DNA from: Boothiomyces macroporosus
Lineage: Eukaryota > Chytridiomycota > Chytridiomycetes > Rhizophydiales > Terramycetaceae
Direction: 5' to 3'
Assembly: GCA_027604185.1 (NCBI GenBank)
Contig: JADGKB010000154.1
Coordinates: 1-26,015, forward strand
Length of the DNA: 26,015 nt
Positions 1 through 9,247 of this stretch are shown here, in pieces. Made by a program: the position numbers and the translations under genes. How positions within the stretch are numbered: the stretch's first letter is position 1; each line of letters begins with the position of its first letter. The notes below the pieces were generated by a model. That model had not been told where the DNA came from. It saw only the letters and a list, made by a program, of their open reading frames with translations, and ran no database searches.

Positions 1-475
1 TACCACCACCGCCAATACCAGCAACAGCTCGTCCAGCAATCAAAAAGTTCATTGAAGTAGCAATACCGCACATCAAAGATCCAACTTCAAAGATAATGAT
101 AGCAAACATAAACACTGGCTTTCTTCCAAAAATATTACATAGTTCTCCATAAGCGGGAGAGAGAGCAGTAGATGTCAACAAGAAAGAGATACCAATCCAG
201 GATACTCGATCAAAAGCTTCAAATTCTGCACCAATTGCTGGAATTGCAGTCGCAACGATGGTACCATCAAGAGACACTGCTATTAACAATTATTTACCTA
301 AAAATACAGCCAGAGCAAATGAAATAAATACGGATACAAACTGAAAAGTGGTCAATTTTACTGCAACATAGTCCAAGTGATCGACGGGCTCCTCACTTTT
401 GACAGCTTCGATATCTGTAATATCTATCTTCTTCTCTACTTCCAAATTCTCTTTGATTTCTTTAGTTTCGGCCAT
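1..475 (-). CDS. MFS drug:H+ antiporter, DHA2-like (partial, 5' part)
   Basis: N-terminal part of a 14-helix major facilitator transporter; the gene runs off the left edge. The start is the ATG at 475, beginning MAETKEIKENLE and followed by an acidic cytosolic tail. Exon 1 is 475-298 and exon 2 is 276-1. The join restores FLVSLDGTIVATAIP, the TM1 signature of DHA2 transporters. A 21-nt intron (277-297, GTAAAT...TTAATAGCAG) interrupts the Val codon in phase 1. Without splicing the frame stops 2 codons after the donor. Sequence from 1 to 276 closely follows the paralogue at 1366-2922 (same GELCNIFGRKPVF motif A region), which has no intron here. Exporter of toxic compounds or basic amino acids is the family role; the substrate is unknown. 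Confidence 0.85.
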
Positions 476-1365
476 CAAGTGGAAAAATAATTGAACAACT
501 TTGTCTTTCTTTTTTATACAGGTTCGGGCCTCCGACTTCCGTCTTGTACTTTTTTGACAAAGCCCGACTCGGACGAAGTGAGGCAGTGAGAAGTGCACTC
601 TTCGTGATCAAACAAATCAGACAAGATTATCTTTGGTATCGCAAGTGCTTTAATACTACAAAGTGTTTGATTCTCGAAATGGAGTTTGTAGTCCGTTCAA
701 GTCTGTCAATTATCCTTTTGTTTCAAAACGGCACACTTTTGCGTCGGGTCTTTTATTTAGGAAAACCGACTTTAGGTCGTTGGCGAAATCAAGCACATCA
801 AAGCGTTTGATCGAAAATATCCGCAAGCAGCAACTGTAGCACATTCTTTCGGAGCAAATAGATACTATTGCACGCTAGATATTTTGTAAGCGATCGAAAT
901 GATTAAACTCTGAGTGGTATCGGGTTTGAGGTCTCTGGTCACCAATGAAATTGAATCAAATCTGAGTATGGAAATGCTTATTGTGATACACCACCAGCTG
1001 GTGACTCATATGCGTTGAAGCACAGATATCGGAACCTCGATCACAAAAGATCCAAGAGGTACTTTTGATTGTACTTACTCTGGCAATTACGAGCAAATAA
1101 AAGCACACGCAATCAGTCAATTGTTTCTGGAGGAGTGCTTAGGGCTTACTTCAATCGTAGATGGAAAGGTAGAGTCCAAAATCTACCTTTTCTACTAAAT
1201 TTTAGGCTGCATGAATGGTTCTGTAACCGTTCAAAACCATGTCGGGTTTGAAAAACAACTTAATGCAATGATCTTGAGTGGCACAGCGGACTTGCGGAGG
1301 AAAGATCGCAATAGTCAATCCCAACTAATATTCTCTAAAACAATTATAATAAATGTTTATTTAAA
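476..1365. other. Intergenic region between MFS paralogues with coding-like debris
   Basis: No confident gene. On the plus strand roughly 970-1340, short peptide-like stretches occur in shifting frames: YGNAYCDTPPA, then TFDCTYSGNYEQIKAHAIS, then GCMNGSVTVQNHVGFEKQL. No single splice model with the local tiny-intron rules joined all of them, and a stop lies directly upstream of the first. This may be a decayed secreted-protein gene. The left part (476-600) holds the promoter of the left MFS gene. Confidence 0.3.
511..518 (-). promoter_or_regulatory. TATA box of the left MFS gene
   Basis: TATAAAAA on the minus strand, first base 43 nt before the ATG at 475. Confidence 0.5.
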
Positions 1366-2922
1366 TTATAATGCAACCGTCATTTCACCTGACAACCTCC
1401 TATCACGGATGAATGCAGCTATAATCAAAATTGCTGCTGCTGTAGCGATACTGAAATAGTATCCTTTGCCCAAAGAGTTGCTAACATTCTGAATAATCCA
1501 GTCAGAATTTGGCATTGAGCTGATCGTCTTTGGACTTGCTTTTGCCATGGCTGCAATTTCAGAGCCCAGAGAACTATCGAGAGCATTGTTGAACACTGTG
1601 CCAAAAATAGCTAGACCAAAAGTACCTCCAAGGTTCAAAAAGAAGTTTGAAGCAGAAGTTCCAGATGCGATATCGTCTTTCGATACACCAGCTTGTACTG
1701 CATACACTCTGACCTGGATAATTGAACCAACACCCAATCCAGCAACGAAAAGAATTAGAATTTCCAAGACTTTCGGTGTAGTTGGCTGCAGAATGGAAAC
1801 CAAAGCAAGACCTGTACAAGTAATAGTTCCTCCAATAATAAACCAAATTTGGTATCTTCCTTGTGCACCAACCATTGCACCAGAGACAATCGAAGTAATG
1901 ACCAGGCCAAAAATCATAGGAATACTTTCTAGCCCAGAAGCAGTCGCCGATTCGCCGTTAACCAGTTGGAAATACGTTGGTACATAAAAGAATAGCGGAA
2001 TAAAGCAACACCCCAACAAGAACGCTGCGAGCATTGCTAGTGAAACTGATCTATCTTCAAACAGTCTCGGTGGAATAATAGGGAACTTTGATACCTTTGC
2101 TTCAACATATACAAACACTAGTGCCAAAATACCTCCTACAATCAGCAGAGTGATTGTTTTTGGATCTGACCAAGCCCAAGTTGAACCACCCAACTCCAAT
2201 GGGATCAAAATCAAGACTGTCGAGACAACAATAAAGAAAGTGCCGATATAATCCAATCTGTGCAGTTTGTCCTTGATTGACCCTTCAGGAGGTGGGAACT
2301 TCAAGTAAACAGAAACAATAACAGCAGCAATAAACCCAATAGGCAAGTTGATGTAGAAACACCATCTCCAAGTGAGTTTATCCGTAAACACACCTCCCAA
2401 CAAAGGTCCAATAACACTTGACAAACCAAACACAGCACCAATGATGCCTTGATATTTTCCAGATTCTCTTAGCGATGTAATATCGGCAATCATGATCAGT
2501 ACGCAAGAAAAGATACCACCACCGCCAATACCAGCAACAGCTCGTCCAGCAATCAAAAAGTTCATTGACGGAGCAATACCACACATCAAAGATCCAACTT
2601 CAAATATAATAATCGCAAACAAGAACACTGGCTTTCTTCCAAAAATGTTACACAGCTCTCCATAAACTGGTGAAAGGGCAGTTGAAGTTAACAGGAACGC
2701 AATACCAATCCACGACACTTGATCAAACGCATGAAATTCCGACCCAATCGAAGGGATAGCAGTAGAGACAATTGTACCGTCCAACGAAACCAAGAATACT
2801 GAAAACGCGAAAGAGATAAATACAGAGATAAATTGAAACCGAGTTAGTTTGACAGCAACTTCATCCAAATCTACAGCAGTGTCGTTTCGTAGTACTTGAA
2901 CACCAGACTCTTCCTTGTTCAT
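1366..2922 (-). CDS. MFS drug:H+ antiporter, DHA2 family (14 TM)
   Basis: Complete 518-aa, intronless ORF. The N-terminal ~25 residues are cytosolic. TM1 carries VFLVSLDGTIVSTAIPSIG (DHA2 motif D1), followed by GELCNIFGRKPVF (motif A), an Arg in AGRAVAGIGGGG (motif B) and GLSSVIGPLLGGVF (motif C, typical of antiporters). About 14 hydrophobic segments follow and the protein ends shortly after the last helix. Family members such as yeast Azr1, Sge1 and the Vba proteins export drugs or move basic amino acids at the plasma or vacuolar membrane; the substrate cannot be read here. It is a tandem paralogue of the gene at the left edge, from which it differs by lacking the 21-nt intron. Confidence 0.93.
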   Translation of the reverse strand: MNKEESGVQVLRNDTAVDLDEVAVKLTRFQFISVFISFAFSVFLVSLDGTIVSTAIPSIGSEFHAFDQVSWIGIAFLLTSTALSPVYGELCNIFGRKPVFLFAIIIFEVGSLMCGIAPSMNFLIAGRAVAGIGGGGIFSCVLIMIADITSLRESGKYQGIIGAVFGLSSVIGPLLGGVFTDKLTWRWCFYINLPIGFIAAVIVSVYLKFPPPEGSIKDKLHRLDYIGTFFIVVSTVLILIPLELGGSTWAWSDPKTITLLIVGGILALVFVYVEAKVSKFPIIPPRLFEDRSVSLAMLAAFLLGCCFIPLFFYVPTYFQLVNGESATASGLESIPMIFGLVITSIVSGAMVGAQGRYQIWFIIGGTITCTGLALVSILQPTTPKVLEILILFVAGLGVGSIIQVRVYAVQAGVSKDDIASGTSASNFFLNLGGTFGLAIFGTVFNNALDSSLGSEIAAMAKASPKTISSMPNSDWIIQNVSNSLGKGYYFSIATAAAILIIAAFIRDRRLSGEMTVAL

Positions 2923-3418
2923 TTTGAATTAAAATTTCAAGCTGGTGGTTTTATAGTGGAAAAATGGTGACACGACGTTTCAAGTTTCATCTGTGTCGGC
3001 GGAATGCGTAAAAAAGTCTCCGCCAGCGATATTAATTGTGAAAATATAACGGGAAAACTCATGGAAATGCTTCCTACTATCTACTTTTAATACTGGCCAT
3101 CTTTTCCGGCTATTTTTTCCCGTTTATTGCTCTAAAGAAAGTTTTTTGTTTGTTTTGAAACTGGTCGGGTTCGCCAATGATTCATCCGTGGAAGACGGAC
3201 AGGGCGCCGGTTTTCCGATCGTCTATTGCAACTTAATACTTGTAAGTGGTAGGAACATTAACCTTAAAGGCAATTTAATTTAATGACCTTTCATGGCATT
3301 TGAATCCGCCATGAGGAATTTGTTTGCATGACATCAACTGTCACAAGAACAAATCAATGAATCGACGATAATGAGTCACTTGTGGGCACTGGATTCAAAA
3401 TATTTAATAATGCTTTAT
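2923..3418. other. Intergenic region upstream of the MFS gene
   Basis: Promoter of the MFS gene and 3' flank of PFS2. It contains CGG/CCG-rich inverted motifs: GGCGGA...TCCGCC near 2999-3025, and TCCGT-GGAAG-ACGGA near 3185-3200. Such triplets are typical of Zn2Cys6 regulator sites at fungal drug-transporter promoters, but no binding protein can be assigned. No coding potential seen. Confidence 0.4.
2949..2955 (-). promoter_or_regulatory. TATA box of the complete MFS gene
   Basis: TATAAAA on the minus strand, 33 nt from its first base to the ATG at 2922. Confidence 0.6.
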
Positions 3419-5014
3419 TTATCGTTGGTTAAATCCATATTTATGGTTTTGGTTCTGAAACTGGTTCTGATATCCATTATGATTATAATTCGATTGATTA
3501 GTTCTGTGTCCGGGTAAGCTGTTCCATCCACTTGGTTCTTCTTTTTCTTTCTTTGAGTATCGTGGTATTCTGTTGCTATCCAATCCAGGCAGCCCAGGTA
3601 ATCCTTGCTGCTCTTCTTCCTTTTCGTCGTTATGAGCAGAGTTGTCTACCATCAATCCTAAAGAATCTGCTTCTTCTTTTGTCAAGTTAATCTTGTCATT
3701 CATCAAATCACCAGGTCTATTTCTAGTCCAGAATTTTGTAGTGTGGTCATTACTTCCACTTGCTAGTAAATGTCCAAGTGGGTGCCAGTCTAAAGAGAAG
3801 ATTGAAGATTCATGTGCTTGCTCGATTGCCATTACAGGATCATGTTGCCCAACCAACCAAAACAATAATCCTCCTTCCCAGCCGCCAGAAGAGAACAGAT
3901 TTGAATGAATGGGGTGCCAAGCAATAGACTGAACTTCACGCTTGTGCCCTATAGTTATAAACAAGTACCTCTAAATATCTGCACTTCTTTCATTGTTCTA
4001 ATATCATACAGCCTAACCAATTGATCTCTACAGCAAGTCAACAACCAGTTTCCATTCTTGTTCCATTCACACTGCATAATGGTATTTTTATGTCCATGCA
4101 AAGTTGCTAATGCTTTCCCAGTCTTTGGATCCCATATCTTTGCCAAATTATCTTTCGATCCAGAAGCCAGTATCCCTTTGAATGGATGCCACGCAAGACA
4201 CTTTACATCCCACCCGTGCCCAGTTAAAACACGTTCTTCTTCAGCATCGTTAAAAGACCTGTATTAACTAAACAAACCAAATCTTGATTGTACCATCATC
4301 AGAGCAACTTGCGAATTTAGAATCGTTTGGAGAAAAAGACAAGTCACGAACGGTCTCCTTGTGTGCATTCACAATCTTTAAATTATTCATATTAGACTGC
4401 CAGTATTTGATTATCCCTTTTATCAATAATGGTAACCTGAATCGTCTCCACTGAGCATCCAAGTGTCGTTGTGAGACCATTTCATACTCCTGATGGCTGA
4501 ATCATGTGCCTGTAGAATAGTTTCAAAATTAAATGTTAGTCCGTTCCATAGAGTAAATTCTCCACTACTAGCAGCTGTAATTAGCCTTCTACCTTCCGGT
4601 GTCCACTTTTTAATCAGTAAATACCTATATTAATTTGAAATTGCCTAATGATAAATCAAAAGAAACCTTTATTGCATTGATAGGACACCTGACTTTATTA
4701 GTTGACTGGTGGATAAACTTTGTTGTAACTGAAGAAATGGGATTGGTTTCGTAAGCTATTGGAGGCAAGTAATTGACAACGAAAGAAGACTCTGGCTGAG
4801 AAGCAATGTAATCTCCATACTTGTTTACTTGCCGTAGTTGTAAATGGCGCATAATGTTTGAGTTGTAATCTATGGTTCTTCGCTGAATAGCTTTCCTCAC
4901 ACGTTTACCTACGTTAATGAAGAGTACCTGGGTTAGTAATAGGTTGCCATCAAACCCACGGGATTCAGACAAGTGCTGGGGATTGAAACCACCAACTGTT
5001 TTTCCCTTGTCCAT
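3419..5014 (-). CDS. PFS2: Pfs2/WDR33, WD40 subunit of the mRNA cleavage and polyadenylation factor
   Basis: Scaffold of the nuclear pre-mRNA 3'-end processing complex, contacting the AAUAAA signal with CPSF30/Yth1. Six exons: 5014-4948, 4908-4667, 4605-4437, 4416-4278, 4258-3969, 3948-3419, giving 478 aa. Recognisable parts: [18 protein letters not shown] at the N-terminus, [82 protein letters not shown], then FWTRNRPGD closing the WD40 region. The C-terminal tail has [11 protein letters not shown] and a Gln/Asn-rich end. Introns are 39, 61, 20, 19 and 20 nt; the two longer ones are compound (see separate entries). The start is the first ATG in frame, MDKGK. It is nearer to animal WDR33 than to S. 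cerevisiae Pfs2, from memory of those sequences. Confidence 0.95.
4606..4666 (-). other. 61-nt compound intron of PFS2 (22 + 20 + 19 nt)
   Basis: Lies between CPINAIK and WTPEGRR, which are contiguous in homologues, and contains in-frame stops. It splits exactly into 4666-4645 (GT...ATTAG, 22 nt), 4644-4625 (GCAATTTCAAATTAATATAG, GC-AG) and 4624-4606 (GTATTTACTGATTAAAAAG). It may be spliced once, end to end, or unit by unit. Confidence 0.75.
4909..4947 (-). other. 39-nt compound intron of PFS2 (20 + 19 nt)
   Basis: WDR33 proteins read FDGKR(M/V)RKA at this point; here 13 extra residues separate FDG from KRVRKA. Removing 39 nt restores the motif. The segment is two perfect mini-intron-like units in a row: GCAACCTATTACTAACCCAG (4947-4928, GC-AG) and GTACTCTTCATTAACGTAG (4927-4909, GT-AG). 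Both end TAAC-NN-AG. It is in frame and free of stops, so retention is also possible. Confidence 0.7.
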
Positions 5015-5167
5015 TTTCAGATCAGAGAAAAACAAAACTTTTCGATTCAACTAGAATCATTTCTAAATAATACCAGTTGAATATTGTTTTAGATAGTAGA
5101 GTTAATCAGAGATAATAGAGATTATTACATTTACAATTATATTTCAAAAAGGGTATAGCAGTAAGCA

Positions 5168-6010
5168 TCAGCACTCTTTGGTAGAAAACAAACGCTTTAG
5201 CCACTCTTTAACATCAGCGCTGAGCTTGGGATAAATTGATTCAAAAGTATTAGTTTCCCAAGGACAATTATTATCCTTCAACCAATCAAGTATTTCCAAA
5301 TTCCCAAGCATGGCAGCAATAGCAAAAGTATGGTGATTCCATCCATATCCATGTTCAAACAAGAATTTCAAGAGTTCAAAGTTGCCACTGCTAGCAGCAA
5401 ATGCAAATATTTCATTATTCCACGGACAGTTATTTTCATGTAACCATTTAACGATTTCTAAATTACCTTGTTTTGCTGCCCAAGAAATTGCTGTATAGTC
5501 CATTGGACATGCATTTTCTTTTAACCATTTCATTGATTGTAAATTGCCGACAAAGGCAGCACCAGCAAATACTTCTGCATCCCACGGACATCCATTCTCT
5601 TTCAACCATTCTAGCACTTTAACGTTTCCTTCTTTTGCTGCGTATTCAAACGTATCTGCTTCCCATGGACATTCGTTATCTTTGAGCCACTGCAATAACT
5701 GTATATTTCCACTACAAGCAGCAGAAGAGAATGTTTGATAATCCCAAGGACAATTGATTTCCTTTAAATACTTGCATACTTCTAAGTGCCCACCAAATGC
5801 ACCACTGGAAAATGTATTCTCGTTGAAAACTACATTCTTTTGTTTGAGCCATTTCAAATTCCGCAGGTTACCATCTATTGCTGCTGGCCCAGGATCAATG
5901 TATTTTGTTGTCTTGATTATGTATTTGCTTTGTAATCCTCTAGTGTTTTCTAATGTATTGTAATCACAGTATAGCCATATCCTGTCCCATATTTCCTTTG
6001 GGAGATTCAT
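5168..6010 (-). CDS. CPW-type ankyrin-like repeat protein with F-box-like N-terminus
   Basis: Intronless, 280 aa. The N-terminus MNLPKEIWDRIWLYCDY resembles a short F-box-like motif. From about residue 45 there are 8 repeats of about 27 residues of the form GNLE(I/V)(L/V)KWLKENxCPWDxxTFxxAAxxG, and a final half repeat ending in a Lys/Glu-rich tail. These are divergent ankyrin-type helix pairs with the CPW signature. I know this style from giant DNA viruses (mimivirus and pithovirus relatives), amoebae and stramenopiles, where an F-box often precedes the repeats. The repeats bind proteins, and an F-box would imply a ubiquitin-ligase adaptor; that role is inference. No membrane or signal segment is seen. 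Confidence 0.8.
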   Translation of the reverse strand: MNLPKEIWDRIWLYCDYNTLENTRGLQSKYIIKTTKYIDPGPAAIDGNLRNLKWLKQKNVVFNENTFSSGAFGGHLEVCKYLKEINCPWDYQTFSSAACSGNIQLLQWLKDNECPWEADTFEYAAKEGNVKVLEWLKENGCPWDAEVFAGAAFVGNLQSMKWLKENACPMDYTAISWAAKQGNLEIVKWLHENNCPWNNEIFAFAASSGNFELLKFLFEHGYGWNHHTFAIAAMLGNLEILDWLKDNNCPWETNTFESIYPKLSADVKEWLKRLFSTKEC

Positions 6011-6041
6011 TTTTTTAAAAAGGTAAAAAGATTAAGTTAAA

Positions 6042-6048
6042 CTTTATA
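6042..6048 (-). promoter_or_regulatory. TATA box of the ankyrin-like gene
   Basis: TATAAAG on the minus strand, 38 nt before the ATG at 6010. Confidence 0.5.
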
Positions 6049-6083
6049 GTCACCAAAAGAAAGTATAACCCTAAACGAAACTT

Positions 6084-6797
6084 TTAAAAAACAAAGTTTA
6101 CTGCAGATTTGCAATGAGAAGCCCACGATGAATAATTATCATACTTTGTAGCAAGCAAGATTTGATCAGACCCAGAACGCAGCTTATTAAAAACCAGCCA
6201 TTGGTCAAACATATCCCGATTCAAATTCCCATTCCCATCAACAACCCTACGAACCGGATAATCACCCGCTGGCAAATCCTTTCCAAATCCAGTAGACCTT
6301 CTCACCCAATTATTGTCATCCGAATAGTAAATATCAAACTCTGCGATTTTGGTTGAGGTTACTTGACCGTAAAATGTTGGGTAGACTGTCGCATAGGTTT
6401 TTGATTGATCATGGAATACAAATTTAAAGTAAAAGTCTTCAAAGAATGATTGTGACCATGAATTTACGCCTTGTTGAGAATTGTCGTACGAGTAATGGCC
6501 TTCCCAGAATGAGGGAACTGGAATATAGGTTAGGCCAGAAGGATCACTTGGATCTTGAGTCATTCCAGCCAAAGATACTAGTCCAGTTGGTTCAGAGTTG
6601 TTGAACCACCATGTGCCATACAATGTAGATGGTAAAGTAGGAGAGTTTTCTTTCGTTGCAGGTGCCATTACATTAATCAAATTAGTAGATGGGTAGGGAT
6701 CCAAAGAGTAAAAGCCTTGTCCGTGGGCAGGAGCAACCCAGCATCTGGTACCAGTAGCGAAAGCCAAGCAAGATTCTAGAAATAAAAAGAGAGACAT
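6084..6797 (-). CDS. Putative secreted protein of unknown family
   Basis: 237 aa, intronless. The N-terminus MSLFLFLESCLAFATG looks like a short signal peptide, although the internal Glu is unusual. The mature part is rich in aromatic residues, Ser, Asn and Gly, with sequons such as NNS and NYS. It contains YGTWWFNNSEPTGLVS, PSFWEGHYSYDNSQQG and FFEDFYFKFVFHDQSKTYA, and ends in a hydrophobic VNFVF. It has two Cys after the signal region (near residues 19 and 229) that could pair. I do not recognise the family. The start follows a TATA box by 35 nt, which supports it. Confidence 0.75.
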   Translation of the reverse strand: MSLFLFLESCLAFATGTRCWVAPAHGQGFYSLDPYPSTNLINVMAPATKENSPTLPSTLYGTWWFNNSEPTGLVSLAGMTQDPSDPSGLTYIPVPSFWEGHYSYDNSQQGVNSWSQSFFEDFYFKFVFHDQSKTYATVYPTFYGQVTSTKIAEFDIYYSDDNNWVRRSTGFGKDLPAGDYPVRRVVDGNGNLNRDMFDQWLVFNKLRSGSDQILLATKYDNYSSWASHCKSAVNFVF

Positions 6798-6825
6798 TAT
6801 TTAAATTCGATTCTGAATTCGCTGC

Positions 6826-6832
6826 TTTTATA
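6826..6832 (-). promoter_or_regulatory. TATA box of the 237-aa secreted protein gene
   Basis: TATAAAA on the minus strand, 35 nt before the ATG at 6797. Confidence 0.6.
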
Positions 6833-7080
6833 CTGCTATTGATTCCAAAAAAAGAAGTTACCCGAATTTCCTTTTTTGCACGTGCCGGAATGTCAATTAA
6901 AAAATAATACAGACAGAATAGAAATATAACGAAATTATGAATAAGGAGAAATATAACTAAATAATAGAATTACTGGCTTGTTTTACCTTGTAGTTTAGAC
7001 AGACTCATACAGCATTTGAAACAATCAAGGGACCTTTCTTGGCCGAACAGATTTTCCATCCAAACATTTATTATCAATCA

Positions 7081-9005
7081 CTACACTTCAGTCGCACTAG
7101 CAACCTTCTCTCTTTCTACAATCTCCTCACTAGAATTATTCCTTGATGACAGTTTAGGAATCTTGGAGGTAGACAACACAGATTTCCTCAATTTGGGGGT
7201 TGTAGCAGCAGAGTTGGGGTAAGACTCTACCCTCTTTGCATCGGCTATTGATTTATTCGATTGCATGGTTTTAGTTGGTGACTCTAGTAGTTCTTCTTCT
7301 CTACCAGATTTATCCTTGATTGATTCGTCTTCAGGGACGGCAGAAGGAGGGCGAGATTCTTTCTTTTGGGTTAGTTTTGATGATAGGTGTTGTGTTTGGT
7401 TCTTTTCTAGTGCAAAACTAACGTTGGCTTTGTCTGCTTTGTCTTGGATTACTTTGACGATATTTTCTATATTATTCTTGATTACCTTTTCCTTCTATTT
7501 TTACTGTTTGATACTTTGTTGGTGCTGGTTTCTTTTCACTGGCGTGATTTTGTCTGGTTGCTATGGTTAGGCAATCTTACTGGAAGACTCTCTTGATTTA
7601 CTACCAGTTTCTTCCTTTAATTTACTAGAGCTTTCTGCTTTCAAGTTACTCGTGCTTTCTTTAAGTTTAGATGTAGATGTGTATGTCTTGGAATGCTCAG
7701 TTTCTGATTCAGTGCCAGATGGCTCATTGTACTGCTGGCTCATTTTCCTCTTGTGGGAAGTGTTTGGTTTGGTAGGCATTTCAGAAGCTGCCTCCTGTTC
7801 TGTATGGTGCCGAACTCTTCCTCGCTGAGTAATTGGCCGGATTTTGCTGATAAATTCATTTCGGAGAGTAGCACCGTTCAACCCGACACCATGAGTGTGT
7901 TGAATAGCCATTACATTATATCTCAACTTGATGAAAGGATCGTCGTTGGCTACTAGCACATTCACTGGTCTTAAATCATCAACGTTGTATATCCTGGTCC
8001 CATCAACAGCATAAATCTTTTGAATCTTGCCTGTTACCAACTGAATTTGAGAATTCAATACATCAAGAACCTGCATTAGTAAAGTGTACCTTGGACAGCG
8101 AAGGAAACCGCTTCTTTGTGATGGATAAACTCAAGCCCAAGTGGTAAGCATCGCCATTAGGAAAGAACCGGACTACTTTTGGCTTTTCATTTTCTTTTTT
8201 CATCACTGGCACATGGCTCTCCAAGTCGATAAAGTGGTACGGCAATTTCTTGAATGGATCGAAAGAAGACAGTACAATGTTTTGCCCTGGCTGTAGATCA
8301 TTCAGTACCCTGATGCGTTTACCAGTCTTGGCATCGTAAAGTTTCCGTACTTGGCCACTCTTCAAGATCTTTAGTGATGACAGGTACTTTAGCAACTGAA
8401 TTAATAGTATTTACCTGCTCGAAAGTTTTACAGTTTCGATGATTCAATATTAATCTTATTCCTTCGCTCTTTGCTTCTCCGTTCTCAAATACAGCTATTT
8501 TGAACGCCTTTGTCTGCATTAGTAAAAAGTACCGTTGGGCTGAACAAAGATTCTGAATTAAGAGTCCTAATTTCTGCTTTTTGCTCTTCCGTAAGTAACC
8601 CGCCAGTAGACCTATTAATTTTCCTTCTAGCCAAAGTAGACTGCGATGGCTGCTGCATAGACAACGTTCCCCTACCAACCCCAATAAACACAGGCGGAAT
8701 CTGATCTTCTTCTACCAAATAATCTACTTTTTTAAATGGCTCCCCGCTAGTTGCAACATAAAAGCGTGAATCATGAAGCTCATCGAGTGATCTGATTCTC
8801 GTTCCATTCATGTCAAATATCCTGCGAACCCCCCCTATTAGCTGTATATCCCGCGAGCACTCTGTCAAGAACTGACTTAATTTTCTGTTACCTGTTCAAA
8901 ATTCTTGACGTAAGAAGATACTACTATTTTTTTTCCTGGATAGTAGATATCCCCGTTCCTGTATAACCTGATTTTTGTTGCGTGCGTATCGATAATGGAC
9001 GCCAT
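7081..9005 (-). CDS. Triple doublecortin (DCX) domain protein
   Basis: Doublecortin domains bind the microtubule lattice, so a cytoskeletal or ciliary/flagellar role is expected. Seven exons: 9005-8892, 8871-8533, 8513-8415, 8395-8090, 8070-7581, 7560-7486, 7466-7081; 602 aa. The six introns are 20, 19, 19, 19, 20 and 19 nt. Domain 1 (about 11-92) has KIRLYRNGDIYYPGKK, VRRIFDMNGTRIRSLDEL and FYVATSGEPFKKVDY. Domain 2 has FKIAVFENGEAKSEG and VRKLYDAKTGKRIRVLNDL. Domain 3 has KVVRFFPNGDAYHLG and IQKIYAVDGTRIYNVDDL. The rest (about 340-602) is a Ser/Lys-rich disordered tail with KLKE/SS repeats. A phase-0 intron sits at the equivalent place in all three domains. The start is the ATG just before the first domain (MASIIDTHATKIR). 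Confidence 0.92.
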
Positions 9006-9247
9006 TGCAGATACTCTTATTATTGATAGTGCGCTTTAGTTGGAAAGTGCTCGCAGGCATTCTATTGTTATTGTTTGCACATTTCATTGTTACTCTCAAA
9101 TGATTGGCTGCATGCGCTTTTTGCTATGTTTACAACTATATGAAACAGTCTCATGCTCAAAGGCATTTCGATTTGTTTGTTTCTCATAGTAAGGGTAATT
9201 GACGCGTAGAGACGGGATTGACACTATAAAATATAAAACTATTTTCA

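Noticed and set aside
544..810. 88-codon plus-strand ORF in the left intergenic region
   Set aside because: Overlaps the promoter of the minus-strand MFS gene, has no recognisable domain and an ATG without promoter signals; likely chance.
7016..7570. Plus-strand ORFs opposite the 3' exons of the doublecortin gene
   Set aside because: Mirror images of the Ser/Lys-rich minus-strand tail; the seven-exon minus model is a multiple of three and ends cleanly.
8878..9099. Upstream ORF (MKCANNNNRMPAST...) as the N-terminus of the doublecortin gene
   Set aside because: It is in a different frame from the clear first DCX half (KIRLYRNGDIYYPG), which starts at its own ATG at 9005.
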